Shown here piece by piece: positions 33,011 through 45,115 of a DNA stretch of 64,000 nucleotides. Every line of letters begins with the position of its first letter. Within the stretch, counting starts at the first letter, position 1. The position numbers and the translations under genes are program-made. This DNA is from Piliocolobus tephrosceles (taxonomy: Eukaryota > Chordata > Mammalia > Primates > Cercopithecidae): assembly GCF_002776525.5 (NCBI RefSeq), contig NC_045447.1, positions 20,327,890 to 20,391,889 on the forward strand, given 5' to 3'. The notes under the pieces are model-generated. The model was not told where the DNA came from, did no database searches, and worked only from the letters and a program-made list of their open reading frames with translations.

Positions 33011-33937
33011 AATGTTAGACCTAATACCATAAAAACCCTAGAAGAAAATCTAGGTAGTACCATTCAGGACATAGGCACGGGCAAGGACTTCATGTCTAAA
33101 ACACCAAAAGCAACGGCAGCAAAAGCCAAAATTGACAAATGGGATCTCATTAAACTAAAGAGCTTCTGCACAGCAAAAGAAACTACCATCAGAGTGAACA
33201 GGCAACCTACAGAATGGGAGAAAATTTTTGCAATCTACTCATCTGACAAAGGGCTCATTTCCAGAATCTACAAAGAACTCAAACAAATATACAAGAAAAA
33301 AACAAACAACCCCATCCAAAAGTGGGGAAAGGATATGAACAGACATTTCTCAAAAGAAGACATTCATACAGCCAACAGACACATGAAAAAATGCTCATCA
33401 TCACTGGCCATCAGAGAAATGCAAATCAAAACCACAATGAGATACCATCTCACACCAGTTAGAATGGCAATCATTAAAAAATCAGGAAACAACAGGTGTT
33501 GGAGGGGATGTGGAGAAATAGGAACACTTTTACACTGTTGGTGGGATTGTAAACTAGTTCAACCATTATGGAAAACAGTATGGCGATTCCTCAAGGACCT
33601 AGAACTAGATGTACCATATGACCCAGCCATCCCACTACTGGGTATATACCCAAAGGATTATAAATTATGCTACTACAAAGACACATGCACACGTATGTTT
33701 ATTGCGGCACTATTCACAATAGCAAAGACTTGGAATCAACCCAAATGTCCATCAGTGACAGACTGGATTAAGAAAATGTGGCACATATACACCATGGAAT
33801 ACTATGCAGCCATAAAAAAGGATGAGTTTGCGTCCTTTGTAGAGACATGGATGCAGCTGGAAACCATCATTCTTAGCAAATTATCACAAGAAGAGAAAAC
33901 CAAACACCGCATGTTCTCACTCATAGGTGGGAACTGA
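32942..33937 (+). pseudogene. Fortuitous in-frame fusion of copies C and B (ORF2 C-terminus)
   Basis: A 331-codon open frame. The first 23 codons come from copy C (KDMNRHFSKEDIYVV...KKKA). From 33011 on it is the ORF2 C-terminus of copy B, which landed in frame. KDMNRHFSKEDI therefore appears twice. The frame contains the CWRGCGEIGTLLHCWWDC motif but no endonuclease or RT, so it has no expected enzymatic activity, and there is no evidence of expression. Confidence 0.85.
32999..33010 (+). repeat. Left target-site duplication of nested L1 copy B
   Basis: A run of nine A followed by GCT. The same string precedes the resumption of copy C at 34206-34217. The A run makes the exact length ambiguous. 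Confidence 0.85.
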
Positions 33938-34155
33938 ACAATGAGCTCACTTGGACTCCGGAAGGGGAACATCACACACTGGGGCCTATCATGGGGAGGG
34001 GGGAGGGGGGAGGGATTGCATTGGGGAGTTATACCTGATATAAATGATGAATTGATGGGTGCTGACGAGTTGATGGGTGCAGCACACCAACATGGCACAT
34101 GTATACATATGTAACCTGCACGTTATGCACATGTACCCTAGAACTTAAAGTATAA

Positions 34156-34186
<31 letters not shown>

Positions 34187-34205
34187 AAAGACAAAAAAAA
34201 AAAAA
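33011..34205 (+). mobile_element. Very young 5'-truncated L1 (copy B), nested in copy C
   Basis: Begins in ORF2 at the equivalent of A 12755. 33011-34149 aligns with A 12755-13893 at a constant offset of 20,256, with one substitution I could see (A 12822 T, B 33078 C). ORF2 C-terminus ends with TGA at 33935-33937, then the same 3' UTR as A and a tail of (AAAT)n plus A. Confidence 0.96.
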
Positions 34206-34217
34206 AAAAAAAAAGCT
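34206..34217 (+). repeat. Right target-site duplication of nested L1 copy B
   Basis: A-run plus GCT, after which copy C resumes with CATCATCAATGG. Confidence 0.85.
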
Positions 34218-34972
34218 CATCATCAATGGTCATTTGAGAAATGTAAATCAAAACCACAATGAGTTACCATCTCATGGCAGTTAAAATGGTGATCATTATA
34301 AAGTCAGGAAACAACAGATAATGGAAAGGATGTGGAGAAATAGGAACACTTTTACAATGTTGGTGGGGATGCAAATTAGTTTAACCATTGTAGAAGACAG
34401 TGTGGTGATTCCTCAAGGATCTAGAACCAGAAGTACCATTTGATCCAGCAATCCCATTACTGTTTATATACCCAGAGGATTATAAATTATTCTGCTGTAA
34501 AGACACAAGCACACATATGTTTATTGCAGCACTATTCACAATAGCAAAGACTTGGAACCAACCCAAATGTCCATCAATGATAGACTGGATAAAGAAAATG
34601 TGGCAGATACACTCCACAGAATACTATGCAGCCATAAAAAGAATGAGTTCATGTCATCTGCAGGGACATGGATGAAGCTGGAAACCATAATTCTCAGCAA
34701 ACTAACATGGGAACAGAAAACCAAACACCGCATGTTCTCACTCATAAGTGGAACTTGAACAATGAGAATACATGGACACAGGGAGGGGAATATCACATAT
34801 TGGGGTTTTCGGGGGCTAAGGGGTAAGGGGAAGGAGAGCATTAGGACAAATATCTAATGCACGTGGGACCTAAAGCCTAGATGACAGGTTGATGGGTGCA
34901 GCAAACCACCATGGCACATGTATACTTATGTAACAAACCTGCATGTTCTGCACATGTGTCCCAGAACTTAAA

Positions 34973-35019
<47 letters not shown>
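34218..35019 (+). repeat. 3' part of L1 copy C: ORF2 end, 3' UTR and (TAA)n tail
   Basis: Resumes in the ORF2 C-terminal region. 3' UTR contains CACAGGGAGGGGAATATCAC and ACCACCATGGCACATGTATAC; the tail at 34974-35019 is about fifteen TAA units, the usual tail expansion. Confidence 0.92.
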
Positions 35020-35022
<3 letters not shown>

Positions 35023-35032
35023 GAATATACAT
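35020..35032 (+). repeat. Right target-site duplication of L1 copy C
   Basis: AAAGAATATACAT, identical to 31539-31551. Confidence 0.93.
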
Positions 35033-36689
35033 GAAATATGTGTAGTGTATGTGAATACATATGTGTGTATATATAAGCGAAAAAATGCAAAGACAAATGT
35101 CAATTTGACTCAGCTCAGAGCAGTCTCTGGGTATGGTGAATAATGCATGGGATACAGAGATGACTCATACATGTCTAAGCTATGAATTTAAATCATAAAC
35201 CTCCTCAGAAACTTGAAGATATCTCATGAGAGTTTAGAATTCCGAAGGTGACAAAATTTGGGACCTGAAGCAATCTTATGAAGATCTCAAGGCTCAGGAA
35301 AGCTCAGTGAACATCTGGGTCTGAACAATTCCTGTAACCAAGATCAAATGCCTTGTCCTCTAAGGAGTCTTCTTCAAATACTATTTGATAAAAATCAATT
35401 ACTTTTTGAAGCTCTTATATAACTTTGTGTATAGAACTTTTTATAGATTTCTATGTTTGTGCCTGTCTCCCTAACTGATCCTCAGTGCTATACCTATTTG
35501 TTAGTATTCTTCAGAACTCATTCTTATGTTTTGTGCAATGAATTAAATATTTCAATGATACTACCTTTCTCCTTGCTTCTTAATAAAAGGCTGCATCCTG
35601 TGCATTGACTTAAGACTAGAAATAATAATAAATCCAGTCAGAAGCAGCAGGGAATGGAAGAAACTGTGAAAGCATGTGAAGAAATATCCAAAATCTGCAG
35701 AATAAAGTAAAAGACTAACCAAAAGTCTGAACCTCATAGATGAATGAAGAGATTTTACTAATAGGAAGAAAATCTCTGCATTACATCTCTGCATTCAAAT
35801 GATAGCATCTTACTCTTTCATTTGCTACCATTTTCCTCCTCCCACCCTATTCTATTTAAACTCTAGACAAAAACGAAAGTCTCCATTCCCAGTGGCCTGA
35901 AGTTAGGTGAGATCCACTTCTATGGTGATGAAGTAGTAGTCAGAGTGGGGTTGCAGGTGCCACTACAGTGGGAAAGCAGTCTCAATGTGGAGACCTAAGT
36001 TGGCCCTTGAAGACATTTCTGCTCGATGACTCTAATAATCTGTGGCCATGATCAAACATTGAACTTCAGGCCCACTACAGATTCAGTAAGTTTTGGTGGA
36101 TTGGGAAGAACTGAAAATATAATATACAATGCTAGTTTCATGTTGAGAACTCCACTAAGTTTTAAGTAATTAACATAGCACATTTTTGAAACATACTCTG
36201 TTGACACTTCAACTTTTCATCAGAAAGCAAGCTTCAATTGTTAAATTGCACCTTCCCCCATTCCCAACCCTAGGAAGTTTCCATACTATGCTCAGTGGTC
36301 ATTGGACATAATTTTCCCATTTTCATTCTCAGGAATATTCATGAAACACTCTCTCCCCCACCCTATTCTACTTTGGCTGAGGGAAGATGTTCAAATTGTT
36401 TGTTCAAAATCAATTTGATGGATTATTAGTCATTCAGAGGCTAATTGCTGTTATTATCTTATTATTCATCATAATCCCAATAACATAAGAATAATGCAAA
36501 ATTGAAAAGTTAAATCCAATTTGCTATGCAGTCGTCAGAAAGATCCTAGTGATTTCTAAACATGGACCTCAAGATGGAGTTTCAAGTCTCTTGTCCCTAG
36601 TCAGTTTGGTAACTGTTGTCAGACCTGTCCTGTTCTAGGTATCAGGCCTAAACTTTCTACTGGAGTACAGCCGTGTGTGGAGTGAGAAT
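35033..36689. other. Unassigned sequence
   Basis: About 1.65 kb with no repeat family or gene that I recognise. Confidence 0.45.
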
Positions 36690-37205
36690 GCTGTGGTGGG
36701 AGGAAACAACCATAAAAGGGATGTGGTCCTTGACTCAAAGAAGCTTTCTGTCTTCAAGATATGATGTATCTCTTTATTAATATAAAAAGACAGAAATAAT
36801 AAATAAAAAATTAATTAAATGTTATGGGTGCAAAGTGTAGGGAATAATTTGTTCCTTTTTTTTCTGAGATCCAGGTAATTTTAAAACCAGGTCTTAAATG
36901 ATATCTATTACTTTGTTTTTTCAACAAAGATAAGAGAAACCTTCTTTTTTGCAAAGGAAACTGCATGCACAGAAGGAATGCAGGTGCTTTTAGGGAGTGG
37001 TGGTATTTCTGATGGTCTAGGCAAACAAAGAGCGTGTCAGAAGAAGATGGGATGGACAGAATTTATAATCAAAGATGAATCTGAAAGGAATATCAGAGTG
37101 GGACTGTGATGAGTCAGGAAGGTAGGTCCAGTGGCTTGGATTTTATATTGGGGGCAGAAAGAAACCACTGAGACTTTTAAGTGGGGAAATGTTAATAGAA
37201 TTCTC
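36690..37205 (+). repeat. Unclassified ancient dispersed repeat (copy 3)
   Basis: GTCCTTGACTCAAAGAAGCTT, a CAGAAATAATAAATAAA block, GTCCAGTGGCTTGGATTTTA and GAGACTTTTAAGTGGGG follow the same order as in 41400-42060. Low confidence in exact limits. Confidence 0.4.
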
Positions 37206-38249
37206 AAAATCAGGAAGAACTCTGGCACCTATTATGAAAGCTGGTTTAGAGGTGAAAGAATCTGGAAGAAATAAAGAACAACATATAAGTCATTGTAAAA
37301 ATTTGGGTGAGATGAATAAATTGAGTCTGTCCTCTTAAAAATCTTGTGATCATGAATATTCTTTTAAATGACTCCACACAATGGAAGGTTCTATAGTAGT
37401 GAAAATGAATATATTGTAGGTATAAATGATATAGGTGAATTTTAAACATAACATGTTGAATCAAAATAAAATCAACTGTTAAGACTACTTACAATGCAAT
37501 AGCATTTTTAAAAAGCTAAAAAATTGGCAAAGCTAAATAATATGCTCAGAGGCATGTACATTGTGATAAACTACATTTTATATGTGCAAGAAAATTAAAC
37601 AAAAATTTCAGGACAAAATTTATTTTTAAGGAAGAGCAAGGAAGAAAGGATCAGAATGGGACATACTCAGGTATTTCAAACAGAAACTGCCATTGCAGTT
37701 TAGATCTTAAGTTAGGCAGTAGATTGAAGTGTTTCTTTTATTATTATGCTTCTGAATGTATATATACATTTCATGTCCTTTTGTGTTTAGCAAATATTAC
37801 ATTAACTAAAAATTGTTTTCAAGCAAATATTAATTTTAGGACATCAATTTTTCCAAGCAAAAACAAGTGAGTGATTGAGCAAATCACCCTTCTGTTCCCT
37901 GATCTTTTTTTGTCTCAATATTCTAAATTATTCAGGAGAAATATTTCTGCTTTTTTTGTTATTTGGTGAAAGTAACTTGGAAATTGATATTATTTATGAT
38001 GACTACCATACTGCCTCTGGTCCTTTAAATGAAGTCAACTGTTTCACACATCTTGTGGGAATTTCACAGAGAATACTACTGTGAAATCATGGGGTCCAAG
38101 AAAGTTCTCCCATGTCTCACTTACGTGCTTCCATGCTCCTAGCACCCAGATCTTCAGTCCTCTAATCCCTGGTCCTGGGACCTGGCTTTTCACATCTGCT
38201 TCTATAACATGTACAGCAGTGATGCTGAAGGGCCTGCATGAGCCAAACA
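37206..38249. other. Unassigned AT-rich sequence
   Basis: No repeat or gene recognised. Confidence 0.45.
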
Positions 38250-38440
38250 ACATACAAAGCATTTTACAGGATTTAACTCATTGCATTCCACTAGCAACCC
38301 CAGGAGACGTTACAATCTTGACTTTGCAGGTATAGGTTCCAGGGCTCACAGAAATAAAATAGCCTGCCTCCTTTAGTCAGGTGGTAAATGGTAGTGCCTG
38401 GTTTTGAATGCAGGTAATATGAGCCCAGAGGTAATGTTTA
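38250..38440 (-). repeat. MIR SINE fragment
   Basis: GCAACCCCAGGAGACGTTAC, CAGGTGGTAAATGGTAGTGC and GGTTTTGAATGCAGGTAATA match the reversed MIR order. Confidence 0.6.
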
Positions 38441-40754
38441 TAACCATTTTGGTAAATGCTTCTGTCTGATTAGCATTGTAAACTAATCCCCTCCCCTTTG
38501 GCTTTGATGGGTCTATGCCATTTTCAGAGAGAGCAATGCTATCCACCAACCCACTAACACGTCTAGACACTCATGGAAGGAACAGAAGGTTCAGAAAACA
38601 TCAGCCAAAAAAGTAAAGACAAAATTGAAAGCTGACCCACCCCAGATTTTCAAACCCATTTTCTGGGTATATCCATGATGAAGTATAATAGTACAATAAT
38701 GCAGAGACCAGAAAAGGGAACTAAGGTATTGTCTGGGCCGTGATGTGTGCTATGGAATAAGGTAAGCATGGTGGGAAGATGAAGGGTGACAATCCAAATC
38801 ACAATGCCTACATGAACACTGCAATTTAGGCATCTATTGGAGCAGGAATATGTCTCTAAAGAGATACGTTATCAGAAGTTTTAGCAGAAGAGGACAGAAG
38901 AATCCAAATTCTGAGCAATCTGTTCCCTGTGGAATAGAGACTACCATTGTGACTCCCTGCATTATGATAAGAGCTTGGTAGAGCAAAACCAGGTTTGTTA
39001 AAAACAAAGACCATGGATTCAGCCAAACCAGCTGGAGTTCATGGCTGCCATCCAATTCTGAGGACCAAGAGCATGGACTCCAGGGGCAGACAGTCTAGTT
39101 CACTGGTTGGGCTTAACATTTCCTGGTCAATGCCTGTCTCACTGGCATAAGTATAAATGAAATAATGTAAATAAAGCTTCATGATGTGATTGGCATATGC
39201 AAAGTATTGAATATACAGTAGGTTCAAGAAAAAGAAAGAAAGTAAGCATATTTGAGAAATATCATCATGTTTAAGTTTGCTTACCGGGGGCAAACATGGA
39301 AGTCCATACTCTGTAGCTTTGCTAGTTTAGGAGTGATGCTGTTCTGCCTAGCTCCTGCAGGGTAAAGCCACCGGTTGAAAGCTCATCCATTCCTTATACC
39401 TGAGTGCGGCTGGTGAAGACATGGGCAAACAGAGGTGAGAATTAGGTGGCCCCACCAAGGAGAACACAATGAGGACTGGCACTAAACCCAACTGGCAAAG
39501 CTGCTCTCAAGCCTGAATTATAATTGCTGGGTTTTGTTGTGGTGGTCGTTGCTTCTTTGTTTAATCTCTCCCAGTTGACAAATCTGGTAGAAATACCTTC
39601 TGGGGCTTGGTTGTTTGAATACTTAAAGGTTTATGAGGGGAGATTATGTTTCTACTTAATTCTACTGATTACCTTTGGCTCAAAGTCATTAGGTAAGCTA
39701 AGGTAAATTATGATTAGCAGGAGTCTTATTAGGTTTTTCCACTATTCCATGTATTCAGAAAGCATCAGGAATCCAGGAAAATGTTAAAAATAGAAAGAAT
39801 ACTAGTCAGAGGGAGGGGGAAAGTCGTAGATTCTGGCCCCTCCTTGTCAATGTCCTTGTTGAAAAGCTTTGACTCTTTCCAGTAGGAATCAGAAAAATCA
39901 GAGAAACACTATCACAATTACAATCCTCCAGACTATGATAATTGCTGCAATGAGGTATTACAATGCAACATGAACTAATAAAAGGAAGGCATCAAATAAA
40001 AGGGATGACAACAGTGAAAGCCTTCATGGAAGAAGTGGCTTCTAGGCTGGGATACAGAGGAAGGATGGCTCTGAGAATGTTCAGACCATGGTGAGTCTTG
40101 GAAATAAGGCCAAAAACTGAGTTTTATCTTCAAAAGTCAAGAGGCAACATCTGACCAGAAAAGAACAATTGAGCAGATTAGGAAACAGAATCCTGATTAT
40201 CTGTGTGCTGTTGGGCAAGCTATTTATATTAGCTAATGTATGTATGAAGAATGAAGTCCAAGACAATACTTGTGTGATTCAGAGATTTTGGAAAGATGTA
40301 TTTTATATGTATAGATATGTATGTACTCATGAGATAGGTAGCACTCTTTCCTTTAACCCATAAGTCATCCCTTTAATTGCTGATAAGCTGTCCATCAAGG
40401 CCAGAAGGGTGCTCTTGCCTGTCAAGTGTCTGTTTCATCCCCGTGTAATTGGCTCCTGAATGTCCTAATATATCGCTAGCTGTGATCCTGCTTGTTACTT
40501 ACTGGAAGATATGGGTTGGGGGCAGAAAAGCAAAACAGCATCTTCAGAAGATAAAAGAAGGAACAAAGGTATTTATGTTTCCCTAGCTCTGTGGTTCCAT
40601 CAAAAATTAAGGTAGCAAATTAAATGTTTCTGAAAGGTAATGCTAGGTGAGGACACAAGAATTGTAAGAGCTTCAGAATCATAAGAAGGATGCATATAGA
40701 CAATATGTGGTTGCACCTTTGAAGACAAAGGTTACCTACAAAACCCTGAAGAGG
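38441..40754. other. Unassigned sequence
   Basis: About 2.3 kb. 39990-40110 (AAAGCCTTCATGGAAGAAG, TGGGATACAGAGGAAGGATG) may be a further diverged copy of the unnamed dispersed repeat. Nothing else recognised. Confidence 0.4.
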
Positions 40755-40980
40755 CACTGCGGTGTAGGAAAACAGCCAACACCATGATCTTGAAGTCAGA
40801 AAGTTTGCACTGTAATCTCAGGCCTGCTGCAACACCATGTGGGACTCTGATAAATGACTTACCTTCTTAGAGATTCTGATTCTTGTAAAATGGTCATAAC
40901 AATGTTTATGATGAAACATTTCTAGGAATAGTCAATGAGTTAATGAGTTGGTATACCTGTAGGTGCCAGGTAAAACATTA
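40755..40980 (+). repeat. MIR SINE fragment
   Basis: GATCTTGAAGTCAGAAAG, TGATAAATGACTTACCTTCTT and TTGTAAAATGGTCATAACAA fit the MIR order. Confidence 0.6.
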
Positions 40981-41399
40981 TGCCTGCCAAAACAATTCAG
41001 AACTGTTGACAAACAAAGGTTTATTTGGGCTTAAGTATTACAAACAAAGACTGCATCTAAGGTAGACTCTTGAGGCAGAGGATGGAGTTTAAGAGTAACT
41101 ATGATTGATCTGAAGTCTTAGTGGTGTTTCCATATAGCAGGCTGGGTCACACAAAAGTTGGAGTGTAAGGTGATTCCTTGAATTTTAAAACACAAATCTG
41201 TGCTTCCTCCCTCCAAGACATGTGATTGTTCCAGTTTTTTTCACCTGCTTCTTTATTCTATACTTTAGATCTACTCTCCATAGCCATAGATTCTGTCTGG
41301 TAGATTCTATTTGCTGAACTCTATCACTCATTAATAGCCTTTCATGACTGGTCTTTTGGCTTCTCATTGCACCTTTCATTCACTTATATATTCGCTTAT
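40981..41399. other. Unassigned sequence
   Basis: No repeat or gene recognised. Confidence 0.45.
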
Positions 41400-42060
41400 T
41401 CAACCAACATCTAACACATATTTATTGTGTAACAACAATGTCTGCCATGCTAGTGATACATTAATGTCATGAACAGACAATAAGAGCTGCCTACAGAGAC
41501 TTTGCATTCTAGGTAGGAGATATAGACAGTAAATAACCTACTAGATTAGATGATAATCCACACAATAGAGACAAATCAAGCAGGGACAGAGGATGAGAAG
41601 TGACTTGGGTGGGGATGGGTGTTTACAGTTTTTAACAGAGTGGTCAGAGGTCTTCCTGAGAAGGTGAAATTTGACAAAGACATTTAGGAGGCAAGAGAGT
41701 GAGTCATGCAGATATGTCAGAGAACATTGTAAAGGAAACTAAAAATGAATGTGAAGGTCCTTGCATGGGAGCAAGTGGTGGGAATATCAAGGAGAAAAAC
41801 AGAGGCCAGAGTGGCTGGAGTGAATGAGCAGGGAGGGCAGCAGTAGTTGGAAGTGAGGTTAAATAGGTAAGGCAGGGATCCAGGTTGTGGAGAGCCTTGC
41901 AAACTATCTTAAATGCTCTGGCTTACTTTGAGAGGAATGGGAAGGTATTGAACAAAGGAATTACATTCTGGCTGCTATGCTAAAAATAAATCTAGTTGAG
42001 GCAAGGGCAGAAGATAATGGAATAATTCACAGAAGAGATGCTGATGGTACAATGGGGGCA
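41400..42060 (+). repeat. Unclassified ancient dispersed repeat (copy 4, longest)
   Basis: The most complete copy in the window: ATTTATTGTGTAACAACAATG, GGTCAGAGGTCTTCCTGAGA, GTGGCTGGAGTGAATGAGCAG, GAGAGCCTTGCAAACTATC and CATTCTGGCTGCTATGC in order. These phrases are familiar from a mammal-wide interspersed repeat, but I cannot name it with confidence. Confidence 0.5.
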
Positions 42061-43899
42061 GTAGCAGAAGAGGTGGTAGGAAGTGGGCAGATTCAGTCTG
42101 TTTTTAAGTAAGTGCTGCCAGCCATTGGTGGTAAACAGAGTGTGTGCTTATAGATAAAAATCAAGGTATCAACTGCCCGATTAAATCTGAGTTTGCAGTA
42201 CACATTTCCAAGAATGAGGGTCTGACTCTGAGTGGAACATTTCCTACCAAGATATCTCACACTCCACCAGTTTGTATATAAGTTGGTTGCTCTATCTATA
42301 GCAGTTGTGGTGGACAAGCATAGGGGTAGGAAATGTAAGCCTGTTCTGTGCTGGAAATCAAGGCTATTATGCTGTTCTTTCAGCAGGGGGTGTGAACAGA
42401 GACAGTTATCCATAGAAGGGACTTCAGGGGGCATTCCCTTAGATAGGAATGAGTTATCACCATGATTGGCATGTCTTTTTACTAACTTAAAAGTCTTGTT
42501 ATTTGCCTCCTTTTACATAATGGAATATGACAACTATAATGGTCAAATAATAAACTCAACTTCACAAGCTACATCATGGTTATTTAAGACTAGAGTCTAA
42601 GCTCTCTGCTTTTTTTTTTTTTAATTTTTTCTCTCTTCCCTATACTCCAGTATTCATTTTTAAAGGTGAATCTCTCCCATTCTTCACGTCTTTGCTTCTC
42701 AGATTACAAAATCTTCAAGTGATGGTTTCTGTTCTTGACACCAGCATAAGGCAAATGGGTGTGCAGTGGCATTGGTGTCATCCTGCTAGGGGGCAGACCC
42801 AAAATCTGCCAATTATTAATTAATTGATCATTCTTGGGCAGGTCACTTCATTGCTCTGAGTCCTTAGTTTGGGTTTAATGTTTTTGTGTGCATTTTACAG
42901 GGTTTTTTTTTTTTTTTAAATAAACAAGATAATGTATGTGACATAGTACAGTACCAAGACCTATATTAAATTCTTTGAAAATCATATACTAATAATATGT
43001 ATTATTATTAGTAGTAATAGTATTCATATCTTGGCTAGGCAGATGAACAGATACACAAATAGATGAAGAAATCCTGTGATGTCTGTTCACGAAATGCCAC
43101 TTTTCCTTGATGAGAATTGCTTGTTCTTTGATCTGCTTTGGCAGTCTAGCTAAATGGGTGGGAATTCTAGTTTTAAACTCTACCCCCAGGTTATCTAAAT
43201 AGAATGGCTAAAGCAGAGAAAATGGCCTATAATGTCAAGAACAGTGTCCATCTAACAGAAAGGACCCCAGCTGCAAGATCATCAGCCTCGGAAATTATCT
43301 ACGCTATTGTTGATCCAGAATGCACTACTACAATTTTAAAATTAATTTAGCCTAATTACCCCCACTTAATAAGACAACTTGTCAGTTATCACCACTTCCA
43401 TAATCTTCTTCATTTCCATCTCTTTTTAGCCTAAATTATCCTCTTCTAAGCTTGTTTTTAATGTATTGCAAAAAAAAAAAAAAAAAATCCTTGGAGGTAT
43501 AATTAACTTTTTCATTCAGAATCCTAATTTCCTCTCCAGCTCTGTTGCTGCAGTATTTAAACTATTTATTATGCAAACTTGCAGAACTTAAACTATGAAT
43601 TATGTACAAATCTCTGGATGCGAGCTCTGTCCTAAAAATGGCATTTCAGTGTCTCTCTAGTCCAAGGTAAGCAAATGTGGGGAAATTGAATGTTGTAATT
43701 TACAAATGGGCTTACATTAGAGAGTAAGCTTTTTAAAGAATGATTTATCTGTGCCAAGTATTTTTAAAATCATTTGAAGATATATAGTTACTTAACTCTT
43801 TCTATCAATTTTATTTGTTGCTGTTGGAGATGGAGATTTTGTTGTAGCTTTTAGTATGGAAGTCTAATGGCTAATACAGTTTTTCATTCATTCACTCAC
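42061..43899. other. Unassigned AT-rich sequence with poly-T/poly-A runs
   Basis: T runs at 42611-42622 and 42901-42916 and an A run at 43471-43487 may be tails of degraded retroelements, but no body is recognisable beside them. Confidence 0.4.
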
Positions 43900-44380
43900 T
43901 ATGTCATTCTTTTATTCATCTAATGCTTATCCAGGGAGGTGCAATTCAGGATCAACTGAGTGAGGCATGGAATTAAAACAATAATTGCAAGGTACTCAGT
44001 CCCAATTCTTAAGGAGTTTATAATTTAGTAAGAGATAAAGACGCTTAGACAGCTGTAGTATGGTTTATATAGCCCAATGAGTGCAATAGTAAAGGGAAAT
44101 AAGGCAACGCAGAAGACAGAGGAAGACATTCGAACAGATTATGGAGGGAGGCAGGGAAAGTGGCCCAGATAATTTGATGTTAAATTTGAGGTTGAGATTA
44201 ACCTGTAGAAACCAGACGGGCAAAGGTAGGGGCAAGGTATTTGTTTCTGTGTATTTGTAAGTTGGAAAGAGTGGGCAGAATTGAAATGAGCAGAGAATAA
44301 ACAAACATGTATACAGGTGAAGAGGTCAGATGCAGCATGACCTATTCAAGGCTTGGAAAAGAAAAATAATCATCATGGTT
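43900..44380 (+). repeat. Unclassified ancient dispersed repeat (copy 5)
   Basis: CAGTCCCAATTCTTAAGGAG, TTTATAATTTAGTAAGAGAT and later CAGCATGACCTATTCAAGGC recur in the order of the 41400 copy. Confidence 0.4.
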
Positions 44381-44599
44381 AAACTTAGAGAATGAGGAGA
44401 GGCATGAAATGGAGCCATGAAATAAGGAATCGATAGCCATACATTTACATTACTTACATTTATTTTCCGTTGTATATAAAAATTCAACTTGTCTTTCCAG
44501 AGGCAATATTTAAAAATATCTCTATACTGAAAGCTAGAATCTAGAATGAGTAATTTTTAGAATTATCTGGTGGCAAACATAATCAGACAGAATCCCAGC

Positions 44600-44760
44600 A
44601 ACTAAAAACTTGAAAAAACTCCTCTAAATCTTGTTATCTGTGTCTTCTATGAAATTATGTGACTTCTCTGAGCTCTAGTTTCTTCATTTGTCTAAGAGCA
44701 AAGGTAGCAGTACTAGTAACTCATGGATAGTCAGTTGACAAAATTATTAAATTTTGTTAT
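44600..44760 (+). repeat. MIR SINE fragment
   Basis: TATGTGACTTCTCTGAGCTC and TTTCTTCATTTGTCTAAGAG fit the MIR core. Confidence 0.5.
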
Positions 44761-44884
44761 TAAAGTTCAAATGTGGGACATTTGACTACTCAAATACCTG
44801 TTCATTACCATCTTCTCCACCATCTTCTAACAATTTCCTGCTAAAGTGGAGGAAAGTAAAGCACAGAAAAAAACAATGAGTTTT

Positions 44885-45115
44885 CTTACTTTGCTCCAGG
44901 CAGTGTTCTGAATTTTTAACACCTAGTTGATTACTTAAACTTTACAACAAACTATGAGGCTGGCACTGTTATTCTCCTCATTTTAAATATGAGTCATAGA
45001 AGCATAGAGTTTTAACTAGTTTTTTTCTAAAATTAGCTAGCAGTGTATCTGTGATTTGAATCCAGGCCATCTGAGTCTGCAGCACCTTTGCTTAATCACC
45101 ACATAATAACCACTC
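44885..45115 (-). repeat. MIR SINE
   Basis: Reversed MIR: TTTACAACAAACTATGAGGC, CTCCTCATTTTAAATATGAG, GATTTGAATCCAGGCCATCT, then CTTAATCACCACATAATA. Nearly complete. Confidence 0.75.

Larger units (their letters stand above)
31552..35019 (+). mobile_element. Older L1 (copy C) with 5' inversion and nested insertion
   Basis: 31552 to about 32083 is L1 ORF2 in minus orientation (equivalent to copy A 11649-12180). From about 32084 the element runs plus (equivalent to A 12215 onward) to a (TAA)n tail. About 34 bp of L1 between the two parts is missing. One 13-bp duplication bounds both parts, so they are one insertion, the classic result of twin priming. Copy B and its 12-bp duplication interrupt it at 33011-34217; without them it is about 2.3 kb. 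Its 3' UTR (GAATACATGGACACAGGGAG) and stops show it is older than A and B. Confidence 0.93.
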
